In this document: positions 15,788 through 25,148 of the stretch, piece by piece
Position numbering within the stretch: the first letter of the stretch is position 1
How the letters are laid out: the number at the start of each line of letters is the position of its first letter
Assembly (NCBI RefSeq): GCF_035325945.1
Contig: NZ_DAOKYX010000010.1
Location: 1-64,000, forward strand
Reading direction: 5' to 3'
Length of the DNA: 64,000 nucleotides
Source of the DNA: Parvibaculum sp035325945
GTDB taxonomy: Bacteria > Pseudomonadota > Alphaproteobacteria > Parvibaculales > Parvibaculaceae
Notes under the pieces: generated by a model
The model's input: the letters and a program-made list of their open reading frames with translations, nothing else
Database searches by the model: none
Told to the model about the DNA's origin: nothing
Translations under genes and position numbers: made by a program

Positions 15788-17824
15788 ATGCCCTCCGCCC
15801 CGCTCGCTGCCGACGCCGGAACCATCATCCAAAATCCATTCGGGCGGGAGCATGTCGACCTTGGCGGCAAATGGCGCGTCATCGTCGATCCTCGCGCGCC
15901 CGCGCATTATCCGCCGCTACCGGGCCGCGACATTGCCGGCATTGCGGGTGGCCGCGAGGCTGCAAGCGGTCTCGAGCTTGTGGAATTCGCATTCGACGAC
16001 AGCGTGACGCTCCAGACCGGCCGGGATTGGAACACGCAGGACGCACGCCTTCTCTTTTACGAATCCGTCATCTGGCATCGCCGGGATTTCACCTTTTCCA
16101 GACGCAGCGAGCGCCGCTACATGCTTCACTTCGGCGCTGTCAATTATCGCGCCGAAGTCTGGCTCAACGGTATCCGCCTCGGCACGCATGAAGGCGGCTA
16201 CACGCCTTTCGCTTTCGAGGCGACCGCAGCGCTGCGAGAGGGCGCGAATTTCCTGATCGTCAGGGTCGATGCGCGTCTCGACGCCAGGACCGTGCCGCCC
16301 ATCGTCACCGACTGGTGGAACTACGGCGGCATCAAGCGCGAAGTTCTGCTCCTGAGCCTTCCCGATGCGTTCATCCGCGACTACTGGTTTCGCCTCGTCG
16401 GCCTTTCGCCGCGGATCGTTCACGCCGCATTCTCCATCGACGGCGCGGTGGGTGGCGAGATCGTTACCGTCTCGCTACCGGCCATGAACGAAAGCGCCCA
16501 CGCCATTGTCGATGCGACGGGACGCGCGGAAATCCGCTTCGAAACGAAAGCACCGCTCTGGTCGCCGGCTGATCCGCAACTCAACGAGGTTGAAATCGGA
16601 TTTCACGGCGAAACGATACACGACAGTATCGGCTTGCGGGTGATCGAGGCACACGGCGCCGAGATCATCCTCAACGGAGCGCCGATCTTTCTGAAAGGCA
16701 TAGCCGCGCATGAGGAAAGTCCCTTGCACGATGGCAGCGCCTTCGGCGCGGAGGACGCGCGCGCCACGCTCACTCTCGCCAAGGATCTCAACTGCAATTT
16801 CATCCGCCTCGCTCATTATCCCCATAATGAATTCGTGACGCGGCTAGCCGATGAAATCGGGCTTCTCGTCTGGTCGGAGATTCCCGTTTATTGGGCCGTG
16901 TCATGGAGCGATGGCGACACGCTTGATGCCGCCCGTTCGCAACTGCGCGAGATGATCCTGCGCGACAAGAACCGTGCTTCCGTCATCATCTGGTCCGTCG
17001 CCAATGAAACGCCTCCGACCCCGGAGCGTACGGATTTTCTGACCTCGCTCATCCGCGATGCCCGCGTGCTCGATCCCTCGCGTCTCGTCTCGGCGGCCAT
17101 TTATGGCCGCAACAAGGACTTCCGCGAGCCGCTTTTGAGGACGATCCGCGCACGCGCGCTCCTCGATCCGTCGATCTCCGACGAGGCGAAGGCGCCCATC
17201 CGCGCGTCTCTCCTGGCGGACGGCATAGACATTGACGACCGGGAGGCTCTTGAAAAGATGGCGAGCCCTCCCCCGCTCATCATTGACGACCCGCTGCTCG
17301 ACGAGCTCGATGTCGTCGCCTTCAACGAATATCTCGGCTGGTACACGGCCGCACAATGGGCGGGTGCCGTGCCGATCCCGGAGGCGCAAATGGCGCGGCT
17401 CATGCTCGATCTCCTTCCCGAATTGCGGATCGCGCCGCGCGCGTCGAAGCCGTTCCTGATCAGCGAGTTCGGCGCTGACGCGAAATCAGGGTTTGCGGGC
17501 GACGATATAACCATGATGTCGGAGCGATTTCAGGCGCGTCTTTATGTGCTTCAATTCAGGATGCTCGCGAATTGCCCCGCTCTCTCCGGCGTCACACCAT
17601 GGGTTCTCAAGGACTTCCGCTCCATGCTCCGCACGCATCCCAGCTATCAGAATTATTTCAACCGCAAGGGGCTGGTCGATGAAACGGGAAAGAAGAAGCC
17701 CGCCTTCGATCTCGTCAGACGGCTTTATGGGCGGACCGCCGTCGCGGAGGCCCGGTCGGTCTTCGGCGCCTCCGGCCATGACACGGAATTCAAGGAAATT
17801 GCGGCGGCAACGAGGACGGAGTAA
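15788..17824 (+). CDS. GH2 family glycoside hydrolase (beta-glucuronidase/galactosidase-like)
   Basis: From the ATG at 15788 the product has 678 residues. The frame is open about 300 bases further upstream inside the GH1 gene, but that would overlap it. The fold order is the sugar-binding jelly roll (NPFGREHVDLGGKW onwards), an immunoglobulin-like domain and a TIM barrel. The acid/base Glu is in WSVANETP near residue 406 and the nucleophile Glu in ISEFGAD near 559. There is no signal peptide. Specificity among beta-glucuronides, galactosides and mannosides cannot be told. It is coupled tightly to the GH1 gene in the candidate FNR-controlled operon. Confidence 0.88.
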   Translation: MPSAPLAADAGTIIQNPFGREHVDLGGKWRVIVDPRAPAHYPPLPGRDIAGIAGGREAASGLELVEFAFDDSVTLQTGRDWNTQDARLLFYESVIWHRRDFTFSRRSERRYMLHFGAVNYRAEVWLNGIRLGTHEGGYTPFAFEATAALREGANFLIVRVDARLDARTVPPIVTDWWNYGGIKREVLLLSLPDAFIRDYWFRLVGLSPRIVHAAFSIDGAVGGEIVTVSLPAMNESAHAIVDATGRAEIRFETKAPLWSPADPQLNEVEIGFHGETIHDSIGLRVIEAHGAEIILNGAPIFLKGIAAHEESPLHDGSAFGAEDARATLTLAKDLNCNFIRLAHYPHNEFVTRLADEIGLLVWSEIPVYWAVSWSDGDTLDAARSQLREMILRDKNRASVIIWSVANETPPTPERTDFLTSLIRDARVLDPSRLVSAAIYGRNKDFREPLLRTIRARALLDPSISDEAKAPIRASLLADGIDIDDREALEKMASPPPLIIDDPLLDELDVVAFNEYLGWYTAAQWAGAVPIPEAQMARLMLDLLPELRIAPRASKPFLISEFGADAKSGFAGDDITMMSERFQARLYVLQFRMLANCPALSGVTPWVLKDFRSMLRTHPSYQNYFNRKGLVDETGKKKPAFDLVRRLYGRTAVAEARSVFGASGHDTEFKEIAAATRTE

Positions 17825-17885
17825 TTTTTCTCCATGCCGCTCCACACGGGAAACGGATTTCAACTCCGGCCATAAGTGAGAGAAA

Positions 17886-18314
17886 ATGACACATCCCGCT
17901 TCGCCCTACGCCCTGCCCGCAACGATCGAAGCCGACCTTGCCGAAGTGCACACCTATTGGCAGAGCCTCATTCGCGGCCAGGCCAGCGACATGCCTTATT
18001 GGGATGATGTGAAGCTCTCAGCCCTGCCGCGGCTCGAGGACCGGATGATGCTCATCGGCGTCTTCGAGAAGCCCGAGCGGTTCCGCTTCGAAATCATCGG
18101 CCGGCGGATCACGGAGCATTATGGCAAGGACGTCACCGGCAGCTTCGCCGACGAGATCGCCTCCGCCGCGCCCCTCGAATATCTCCGCGCACAGGCGAGC
18201 GCCACCGTGGAAAGCCGCGCCCCAACCTATGTCCGGCATGGCGCGCAGGCGCGGCTGCTTCTGCCTCTCTGGGGCAACGGACGCATCAGCATGCTGCTCG
18301 GCGCGGTCGCCTGA
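17886..18314 (+). CDS. PAS-like (PAS_5/DUF1457) small protein
   Basis: A 142-residue protein resembling the PAS_5 family, common in multiple copies in alphaproteobacteria. Visible features are an N-terminal helix (IEADLAEVHTYWQSL), LPRLEDRMMLIGVFEKPERFRFEIIGRRITEHYGKDVTG, and closing beta strands (RLLLPLWGNGRISMLLGAV). No effector domain is fused, so it may be a stand-alone sensor or binding module; ligand unknown. It comes 61 bases after the GH2 gene and may be the last gene of the ppsA operon. It ends two bases from the convergent phosphofructokinase gene. Confidence 0.75.
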   Translation: MTHPASPYALPATIEADLAEVHTYWQSLIRGQASDMPYWDDVKLSALPRLEDRMMLIGVFEKPERFRFEIIGRRITEHYGKDVTGSFADEIASAAPLEYLRAQASATVESRAPTYVRHGAQARLLLPLWGNGRISMLLGAVA

Positions 18315-18316
18315 GG

Positions 18317-19261
18317 CTAGAGCGGCCTCGGCGACACGTCCCGCGCAAGGCGCGCGACGTCTTCTGGCCGGCAAAGCTCCGTACCCGGAGAGAGAAGTGC
18401 CGCCGATCCTGCCGCAACGGCGCGGCGGAATGCCTCCGCCAACATCTCGCCCGATGCTATGCCCCAGACGAGCGCGGCGAGAAAGCTGTCGCCTGCGCCC
18501 ACCGTGCTCACCACCTCCACCTTCGGCGCTTCGGCGCGCCAAGCCTCGTCCCGCGTGACGATCAGCGCCCCCTCCTCGCCCAGCGTCAGCGCCACCATCT
18601 CCGTCTGCCTTGTAGCGATGAGGCGGCGCGCGGCCTCGAGCCAATCCCTCTCGCCATCGAGCGCCATACCCGTCAGTTCGCGCAATTCGCGCAGGTTGGG
18701 CTTGATGAGAAAGGGAGATCGGGAAAGCGCCGCCGTCAGAGGTTCGCCCGAAGTATCGAGCACAAATCTCGCACCGAGCGAATGCGCGATCCGCGCGACC
18801 TCGCCATAGAAATCGACCGGCACGCCGGGCGGCAGGCTTCCGCTCGCGACGATGTAGCCAGGCTTCTCCTCGAGCCTCGCCACGGCGTCGAGCGCCGCGA
18901 GCCAGCTTTCCCTCGCAAGCTCCGGGCCGGGCATGACGAAGCGGAACTGATTGCCGCTCGATTGTTCATAGACCGTGAAATCTTCGCGCGTCTCCGTCAT
19001 CTCCCTGATGACGAGATCGCGTATGCCCTCCCGGTGCACGAGTTTCTGCAGAAGATCGCCGGTCGAGCCCCCGGCCACATAGATCGCCAGAACATCCGCC
19101 TCGAAGCGGCGCAGCACGCGGGCGACATTTATGCCGCCGCCGCCGGGGTCGCGATGCGCGGGCGCGCAGCGCAGCTTGTGGGTCGGCTCCACATGCTCGA
19201 CCGAGGTCGAAACGTCGATCGCCGGGTGCATGGTCAGGGTAACGACTTTTTCGGCCTTCAT
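18317..19261 (-). CDS. pfkB: PfkB-type phosphofructokinase (1-phosphofructokinase/Pfk-2 family)
   Basis: A 314-residue ribokinase-family sugar kinase. The N-terminal LTMHPAIDVSTSVEHVEPTHKLRC and GGGGINVARVLRRF match the Pfk-2/FruK/LacC subfamily that phosphorylates fructose-6-phosphate, fructose-1-phosphate or tagatose-6-phosphate. The anion hole and catalytic Asp are in STVGAGDSFLAAL near residue 255. The ATG has GAGG upstream. It lies 26 bases after the MBL/beta-CASP gene on the same strand. With ppsA converging on it, the cell may control direction between glycolysis and gluconeogenesis here. Fructose-6-phosphate is my preferred substrate because no PTS genes are nearby. Confidence 0.87.
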   Translation of the reverse strand: MKAEKVVTLTMHPAIDVSTSVEHVEPTHKLRCAPAHRDPGGGGINVARVLRRFEADVLAIYVAGGSTGDLLQKLVHREGIRDLVIREMTETREDFTVYEQSSGNQFRFVMPGPELARESWLAALDAVARLEEKPGYIVASGSLPPGVPVDFYGEVARIAHSLGARFVLDTSGEPLTAALSRSPFLIKPNLRELRELTGMALDGERDWLEAARRLIATRQTEMVALTLGEEGALIVTRDEAWRAEAPKVEVVSTVGAGDSFLAALVWGIASGEMLAEAFRRAVAAGSAALLSPGTELCRPEDVARLARDVSPRPL

Positions 19262-19287
19262 AGACGCCTCACTCTTACCGGTTGCCG

Positions 19288-20892
19288 CTAGCGCCGTTCC
19301 CTCTCCTCGAGGGCGTGGCGCAGGCGGCGGATGAGAGCATTCTTCGCGCGGTCGTCGGCCGCGCGATCAAGCTCTTCGCTGATGTCGAGCCAGAGTTTGG
19401 AGAAGTCGTTGTGCCAGTCGAAGCGGCCCACCTCTTCGGCGCGCAGGCGGCGGGGCCCCGGCCGCAGGCGCGGTCCCGGCAACTCGGTCATGAGATCGAA
19501 TATGTCATCGAGCGTCGGTTCGATGATCCGCTCGCCATCGAGGCCCAGATCGGAGAGCGCCTTGTGCATCGCTTCAAGCCCCGCATCCTCGCCATGGGTG
19601 AGCAGGATCGCCCGCTTGACCGGGCTCCGCTGCCGCACCCATTCGACGAGCGCCGGACCGTCCGCGTGGCCGGAATAGATGTCCGTCTGGCGAATGCGCG
19701 CGCGCACCCTGATTTCCTCGCCCTGAATGCGAACGGCCTTGGCCCCGTCGGCGAGAATCTGGCCGAGCGTGCCTTGCGCCTGATAGCCGACGAGAAGCAC
19801 CGTCGAGTTCTGCCGCCACAGATGATTTTTCAGATGATGGCGGATGCGGCCCGCATCGCACATTCCGCTCGCCGCGATGACGATGTGATTTCCCTCCATG
19901 CGCTCGATCTGCATGCTTTCGGCCGGCGTTTCGGTCGTACGCAGAAAAGGTGTGGCCATCGCCTTGCGGAAGGCATCGCCATTTTCAAGCTCGTCGGCAT
20001 GGTCGATGAAGGCTTGCGTAGCGCGAATGGCAAGCGGCGAGTCGAGGAAGATCGGAATGCGGGGCGCGGCGCCCGAATTCACAAGCTCGACGAGATCGGC
20101 CAGCAGCTCCTGCGTCCGCTCCACCGCGAAGGCGGGAATGATGAGCGCGCCGCGATCCTTGAAGGCATCCGTCACTTCCTTCGCCAGAATCCTGAGCCGG
20201 TCGTCATGCGTCAGCCGCTCGCGCGTCCTGCCGCCATAGGTCGTCTCGCAGATCAGATAGTCGAGATTTTCCGGCGACTCCGGCGCGGCATGGAATGTCT
20301 GCGCGTCGGGCCCTATGTCGCCCGAAAAAAGCAGCCTGAGGCGGCGCGGCGCGGCGGCGCCTGCGTCGATTTCGATCTCGATCGAGGCCGAGCCCAGAAT
20401 ATGGCCTGCGTTCCAGTAGCGCGCGCGGACATCCTCGGCTGGCTCGAACCAGCCGTCATAGGCGACCGGCTTCATGAGGTGGAGGCACTCTTCGGCGTCG
20501 GCGGCCGTGTAGATCGGCGTGACGGCGGGCCTGCCGCGCCGCGCATTGCGGCGGTTGAGTTCCTCCACTTCGACTTCCTGAATGTGCCCGGCATCCGGCA
20601 GCATGGAGCCGAGAAGGTCGATCGTGCCGCGCGTCGCATAGACCAGCCCGCTGAACCCGTGCTTGGCGAGCTTAGGGATGAGCCCGGAATGATCGATATG
20701 GGCGTGGGTCAGAAGAACGAAATCGATCTCGCCCGGCGCGAAGGGAAAGGACTCATAATTGAGTTCCTTCAGGGTCTTCGCGCCCTGAAACATGCCGCAA
20801 TCCACCAGGAATTTGCACCGGTCCGTCTCGATGAGATAACACGAGCCGGTAACCGTTCGGGCGGCGCCGTGCACCGTCATGGTGATCGCCAT
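19288..20892 (-). CDS. MBL-fold/beta-CASP RNA-specificity protein
   Basis: A 534-residue metallo-beta-lactamase-fold protein with an inserted beta-CASP domain and a C-terminal RMMBL/KH-like tail. The zinc motif HAHIDHSG lies near residue 60. Later conserved histidines are in GHILGSASIEIEI and SGHADGPALVEWV, and the beta-CASP serine/glycine block GMCDAGRIRHHLKN is near 340. Homologues are CPSF73/Ysh1-like nucleases, and stand-alone bacterial members are often annotated as mRNA 3'-end processing exonuclease-like. The ATG at 20892 has AGAGGA upstream. Co-transcription with pfkB is likely. It may process RNA during stasis, which would fit the hpf gene upstream, but this is inference. Confidence 0.85.
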   Translation of the reverse strand: MAITMTVHGAARTVTGSCYLIETDRCKFLVDCGMFQGAKTLKELNYESFPFAPGEIDFVLLTHAHIDHSGLIPKLAKHGFSGLVYATRGTIDLLGSMLPDAGHIQEVEVEELNRRNARRGRPAVTPIYTAADAEECLHLMKPVAYDGWFEPAEDVRARYWNAGHILGSASIEIEIDAGAAAPRRLRLLFSGDIGPDAQTFHAAPESPENLDYLICETTYGGRTRERLTHDDRLRILAKEVTDAFKDRGALIIPAFAVERTQELLADLVELVNSGAAPRIPIFLDSPLAIRATQAFIDHADELENGDAFRKAMATPFLRTTETPAESMQIERMEGNHIVIAASGMCDAGRIRHHLKNHLWRQNSTVLLVGYQAQGTLGQILADGAKAVRIQGEEIRVRARIRQTDIYSGHADGPALVEWVRQRSPVKRAILLTHGEDAGLEAMHKALSDLGLDGERIIEPTLDDIFDLMTELPGPRLRPGPRRLRAEEVGRFDWHNDFSKLWLDISEELDRAADDRAKNALIRRLRHALEERERR

Positions 20893-21000
20893 TTTCGTCC
20901 TCTGTTGCCTCGGTGCCCGGCGGGACTTCGGGAGCTTGGGTCACGCCGTCGCAGTATACACAACTGGAATTAAACGGGCGCAAAGGGCATCATCCGCCAC

Positions 21001-22914
21001 GTGAACCCGCCTGAAACCGCAAACTCACCCTCACCTTCTTTCCCCGGCACGATGACTGACATGCTTTACGACGACCCCGCCGCCCTTGCCGACGACATCA
21101 TCGCGAAGGTCGGAAAGAAGATCGTTCTCGCCCTGCCGCTCGGCCTCGGCAAGGCGAACCATGTGGCGAATGCGCTCCATGCCCGCGCGGCTGCGGACAG
21201 CTCGATCAGCCTCACCATCGTCACGGCGCTGACGCTGGAGAAGCCCCGCCCCTCCGGCGAGATGGAGCGGCGCTTCATGGGTCCGATCATCGACCGGCTG
21301 CTCGGCGGATATCCCGACCTCGCCTATGCAAAGGCGCTGCGGCAGGGCACGCTTCCCTCCAATATCGAAGTGCATGAGTTCTTCTTTCTGGCCGGGCGCT
21401 GGCTCGGCGTGCCGCGGGCGCAGCAGAACTACATCGCCGCCAATTACACCCATGCGCTCGCCTGCATTCTCGACCGCAAGCCGAACGTCGTCGCCCAGCT
21501 CGTCGCCAGGCGCGATGGCGAGGGTGGCGCCCGCTACAGCATGAGCTGCAACACCGATCTCACCATCGATATTCTGGCCGCGCGCAAGGCGGGCAAGGCC
21601 GATTTTCTCTTCATCGGCGAAGTGAACAGCGAGCTTCCCTTCATGGAGCATGAGGCCGAAATCGCGCCCGGCCAGCTCGATTGCATCCTCGACAGCGCGG
21701 CGACCGACTTTCCGCTCTTCGCGCCGCCCAAGGAGCCCGTGAACCTGACGGACTACGCCATCGGCCTGCAAGCCGCCCATCTCGTCGTCGATGACGGCAC
21801 GCTCCAGATCGGTATCGGTTCCATGGGCGATGCCGTGGCCCATGGCCTCGTTCTCCGGCAGCGGGAGAACGAGGTGTTCCGCGAAGCCGCCGAACGGCTC
21901 TCCGCATCCCGCACATCGACGGTGCCGGTGCATGAAGCGCCGTTCGAGATCGGGCTTTTCGGCTCGAGCGAGATGCTCGTCGATTCCTTCCTTGATCTGA
22001 TGAAGACTGGCATCGTGAAGCGGGAGGTCGATGGCGCCGTTCTTCACGGCGGCTTCTTTCTCGGCCCGCGGAACTTCTACCGTGCCTTGCGCGAAATGCC
22101 CGACGACATGCGCGCGAAAATCCGCATGAAGGCCATTTCCTATGTCAATCAGCTCTATGGCGATGACGAGCCGGCAAGGCGCGCGGCGCGGAAGAATGCG
22201 CGCTTCATCAACAGCGCGATGATGGTGACCCTGCTCGGCGCGGTCATCTCCGACGGGCTCGAGGATGGCCGCGTCGTCAGCGGTGTCGGCGGCCAGTATG
22301 ATTTCGTGGCGCAGGGTTTCGCGCTCGAAGACGCGCGCTCCGTCATTACGCTGCGCGCGACGCGCGAGAGCGGTGGAAAGACCGTGTCCAATATTCGCTG
22401 GTCCTATGGGCACGTCACCATTCCGCGCCACCTGCGCGACATCGTCGTCACGGAGTATGGCGTCGCCGATCTGCGCGGCAAGACGGACCGCGATGTCGTC
22501 GCGGCGCTTCTCGCCATCGCCGATTCCCGTTTTCAGCCCGAGCTTCTCGAAGCGGCAAAGAAGGCCGGAAAGATCGAAGCCGGATACGAAATCCCCGCCG
22601 CCTGCCGCGACAACACGCCCGCGCGGATCGAGCGCGCGCTCGCGCCGCTTGCGAAACGAGGGCTTCTCCCGCCCTTCCCGTTCGGCACTGATCTCACGCC
22701 CATCGAGCAGCTTCTCATGCCCGCGCTGGAACGGCTCAAGGCCGCGTCCGCCTCGCCCATGGCGCTCATTCGCCTCGCGCTTCGCGGATTGGCCGGGCCG
22801 GAACTTTCACCCGATGCGCGGATCGCGCTCGGCCGCATGGGGCTCGACCAGCCCTCGGGCCTGAAGGAGCGCTTCTATGGGGCGCTGCTGCGGGGCGTGC
22901 TCGCGGATAGCTGA
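21001..22914 (+). CDS. acetyl-CoA hydrolase/transferase family protein
   Basis: A 637-residue member of the acetyl-CoA hydrolase/succinyl-CoA:acetate CoA-transferase superfamily. Conserved parts are LPLGLGKANHVANAL near the N-terminus, DDGTLQIGIGSMGDAV in the middle and GVGGQYDFVAQGF plus VVTEYGVADLRGKTDRD toward the C-terminus, where the glutamate forms the CoA thioester. It would release or move acetyl groups between CoA and acetate-type acceptors. The start may be the GTG at 21001 or the ATG at 21052; neither has a strong ribosome site. It is divergent from the MBL-pfkB pair. Acetate excretion under low oxygen is a plausible role. Confidence 0.88.
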   Translation: MNPPETANSPSPSFPGTMTDMLYDDPAALADDIIAKVGKKIVLALPLGLGKANHVANALHARAAADSSISLTIVTALTLEKPRPSGEMERRFMGPIIDRLLGGYPDLAYAKALRQGTLPSNIEVHEFFFLAGRWLGVPRAQQNYIAANYTHALACILDRKPNVVAQLVARRDGEGGARYSMSCNTDLTIDILAARKAGKADFLFIGEVNSELPFMEHEAEIAPGQLDCILDSAATDFPLFAPPKEPVNLTDYAIGLQAAHLVVDDGTLQIGIGSMGDAVAHGLVLRQRENEVFREAAERLSASRTSTVPVHEAPFEIGLFGSSEMLVDSFLDLMKTGIVKREVDGAVLHGGFFLGPRNFYRALREMPDDMRAKIRMKAISYVNQLYGDDEPARRAARKNARFINSAMMVTLLGAVISDGLEDGRVVSGVGGQYDFVAQGFALEDARSVITLRATRESGGKTVSNIRWSYGHVTIPRHLRDIVVTEYGVADLRGKTDRDVVAALLAIADSRFQPELLEAAKKAGKIEAGYEIPAACRDNTPARIERALAPLAKRGLLPPFPFGTDLTPIEQLLMPALERLKAASASPMALIRLALRGLAGPELSPDARIALGRMGLDQPSGLKERFYGALLRGVLADS

Positions 22915-22922
22915 AATGCGCC

Positions 22923-25145
22923 TCACCGCACGGTGAAGGCGACGGGGCCAACCGTTTGCGGTCCACCCGGGGTTTCGACACGCGCTTCGACGGCATAGCT
23001 CCCGCGCCTGACGGGCCACATGAATTCGCCGCCCCTGCCCTTGCCGGCAACCTCGCCATTGACGAGCCATGTCACCTCGTCCTGCCCGTCCACGCCGGCA
23101 AGCGCGAAGCGGTAGAGCTGGCGGTCGCTGGGCAACCGCGGATCATAGGCGAGGCGCAGATTGGGCGTCGGGCTCAGCATGGAGGGACCGGCCACTTGCC
23201 CCCGCGTCGCCGCGAGGCGGGCGCCGCCCTTTGCATGGAAGTCGAAAATCTGTTCGCAACCGCTCTGGCCATAGGCGCAACTGTCCGACAGCACGAGATC
23301 GTCGGCGAGCGGCAGCGCCTTCGTGTTCCCATCACGATTGAGATAGGCGAGGAGGCCGCGCAGCACGAGCGCAGGGCCCGTCGAGCCCGTGATGCCGTCC
23401 GTCGGCGTCTGGTCGAGATTGCCCATCCAGATGCCGACGACATAGCGGCTGTCGAACCCCACCGACCAGGCGTCCCGATAATCCGTCGAGGTTCCGGTCT
23501 TCACCGCCGTCTGCACCGGCAGGTTCAGGGTCGAGTAGCGGCCGAACTCCATGACGCGTGCCCATGGGTCGGAGAGCACATTGCCGATCATCGTCGCCGC
23601 CTCGGCGCTCATCACGCGGGCACCGTTCGGCATCGGCCGCGCGTCGGCAATCGCCCTGAGCCGCACAGGCACCCCGCCATTGGCAAGCGCCGCATAGCCG
23701 CGCACGAGTTCCAGAAGCGACACCTCGCCATTGCCGAGCGCGAGCCCATCGCCATAGAAGCCCGCCGTTCGCGTCAGGCTTGCAAAGCCGAGCCCGCGCA
23801 GGAAATCGAGATAGCGGTCCGGCCCGACGAAATTCACCGCATGGATGGCCGGAATGTTGAGCGAATTTCCGAGCGCCTGACGCACGCTCACCTCGCCATA
23901 GAATTGATGGCTGTAATTGTTGAAGCGATGAAGCCCCGTGCCGACGGCCTCCGAATATGGCGCGTCTTCCATACGCACGGCAGGCGACCAGCCAGCATCG
24001 AAGGCTGCGGCATAGAGAAAGGGCTTGAGCGCCGAGCCCGGCTGGCGGGGAATGAGCACGGCGTCGAGAAAGCGGCCGGGAGTCGCGCCCGCCGCGTCAG
24101 CGCCCGCCACGACCCAGGCGAGAATTTCGCCGCTCCTGTGATCGACGACAAGGACCGCGCCATTATGGACGCGGCGCGGCGCAAGGCTCGCCAGCCGCTG
24201 GTCGAGAAGGTCCTGCGCGAAGTCGACAAGTCCCGCGTCGAGCGTTGTCGCCACGCGGCGTGGTCCCGCCGCCGCCGACGCCTCGGCTTTCAGCTGCCGC
24301 TCGACATAGTTGCGAAAATGTCCGATGGCGGAGCGTCGTGGCGGTGGCTGCAGATCGAGATTTGCGTCGATCGCCCGCTCCCACTCACCGGCGGACAGAA
24401 CGCCTGCGCGCCGCATGGCGGTGGCCAGGCGAATGCTGCGGCGGTCGAGGATTTTCGCGCCGCCGCGATAGGGATCGAGGCCCGAAGGGGCGCGTGGAAG
24501 GATCGCAAGCGCGATCATCTCGCGCGTGTCGAGCGTGTCGAGGTCGCGGTCGAAATAGTAACGCGCCGCATTGGCGACACCGCGCCGGTTCGAGGCGTAG
24601 GGCACCTGGTTCAGATAGAATTCCAGAATATCCGCTTTCCGGTAGCGCGCCTCGAGCCGCCGCGCGTCGAATCCTTCGAGCCATTTCGACCAGAGCGTGC
24701 GCGGCCTCGGCACGATCATCCGCACCACCTGCTCGGTGATGGTGCTTGCGCCGCGCACATTGCGGCCGGAACGCAGGCCCTGCCAGAGCCCATGCGCGCG
24801 CGCCAGCCAGTCCACGCCGCGATGCGCATAGAAGCGGCGATCCTCGGCGATGAGCACCGCTTCCTGCATCCGCCGCGGCACGCGGTAGAGCGGAACCTGG
24901 TTCTGGATGTTCCAGTCGCCCGCCTCCTCCGTCAGTATTTTCCCGTGCCGGTCGAGCAGGATGTTGGGCGCGGCGCGGGGGCCGAGCGACAGGGCGCGCT
25001 CATCGGCAAGCCCCGCCCATGTCGCCACCGCGAGCCCCGCCACGAGCGCTCCGAGGCAGAAGCCCGACCAGCGCCGCCAAGACCATTCATTCGGTCTTGG
25101 AGGCATCCATTCGAGATTTATCCAGCTCCAGACGAGCCAGCGCAT
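22923..25145 (-). CDS. pbpC: penicillin-binding protein 1C
   Basis: A 740-residue bifunctional peptidoglycan synthase. After an N-terminal membrane anchor (about 29-47) comes a GT51 glycosyltransferase domain with AEDRRFYAHRGVDW and GASTITEQVVR (about 100-145). The transpeptidase has SxxK in GSALKP near 372, SxN in GNSLNIPA near 425 and KTGTS near 548. The C-terminal BiPBP_C beta domain closes the protein. It starts three bases after the alpha-2-macroglobulin stop, so the two are translated together; this pair is conserved in many proteobacteria. Family knowledge suggests repair of the cell wall after damage, with A2M trapping attacking proteases. Confidence 0.95.
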   Translation of the reverse strand: MRWLVWSWINLEWMPPRPNEWSWRRWSGFCLGALVAGLAVATWAGLADERALSLGPRAAPNILLDRHGKILTEEAGDWNIQNQVPLYRVPRRMQEAVLIAEDRRFYAHRGVDWLARAHGLWQGLRSGRNVRGASTITEQVVRMIVPRPRTLWSKWLEGFDARRLEARYRKADILEFYLNQVPYASNRRGVANAARYYFDRDLDTLDTREMIALAILPRAPSGLDPYRGGAKILDRRSIRLATAMRRAGVLSAGEWERAIDANLDLQPPPRRSAIGHFRNYVERQLKAEASAAAGPRRVATTLDAGLVDFAQDLLDQRLASLAPRRVHNGAVLVVDHRSGEILAWVVAGADAAGATPGRFLDAVLIPRQPGSALKPFLYAAAFDAGWSPAVRMEDAPYSEAVGTGLHRFNNYSHQFYGEVSVRQALGNSLNIPAIHAVNFVGPDRYLDFLRGLGFASLTRTAGFYGDGLALGNGEVSLLELVRGYAALANGGVPVRLRAIADARPMPNGARVMSAEAATMIGNVLSDPWARVMEFGRYSTLNLPVQTAVKTGTSTDYRDAWSVGFDSRYVVGIWMGNLDQTPTDGITGSTGPALVLRGLLAYLNRDGNTKALPLADDLVLSDSCAYGQSGCEQIFDFHAKGGARLAATRGQVAGPSMLSPTPNLRLAYDPRLPSDRQLYRFALAGVDGQDEVTWLVNGEVAGKGRGGEFMWPVRRGSYAVEARVETPGGPQTVGPVAFTVR

Positions 25146-25148
25146 GGC

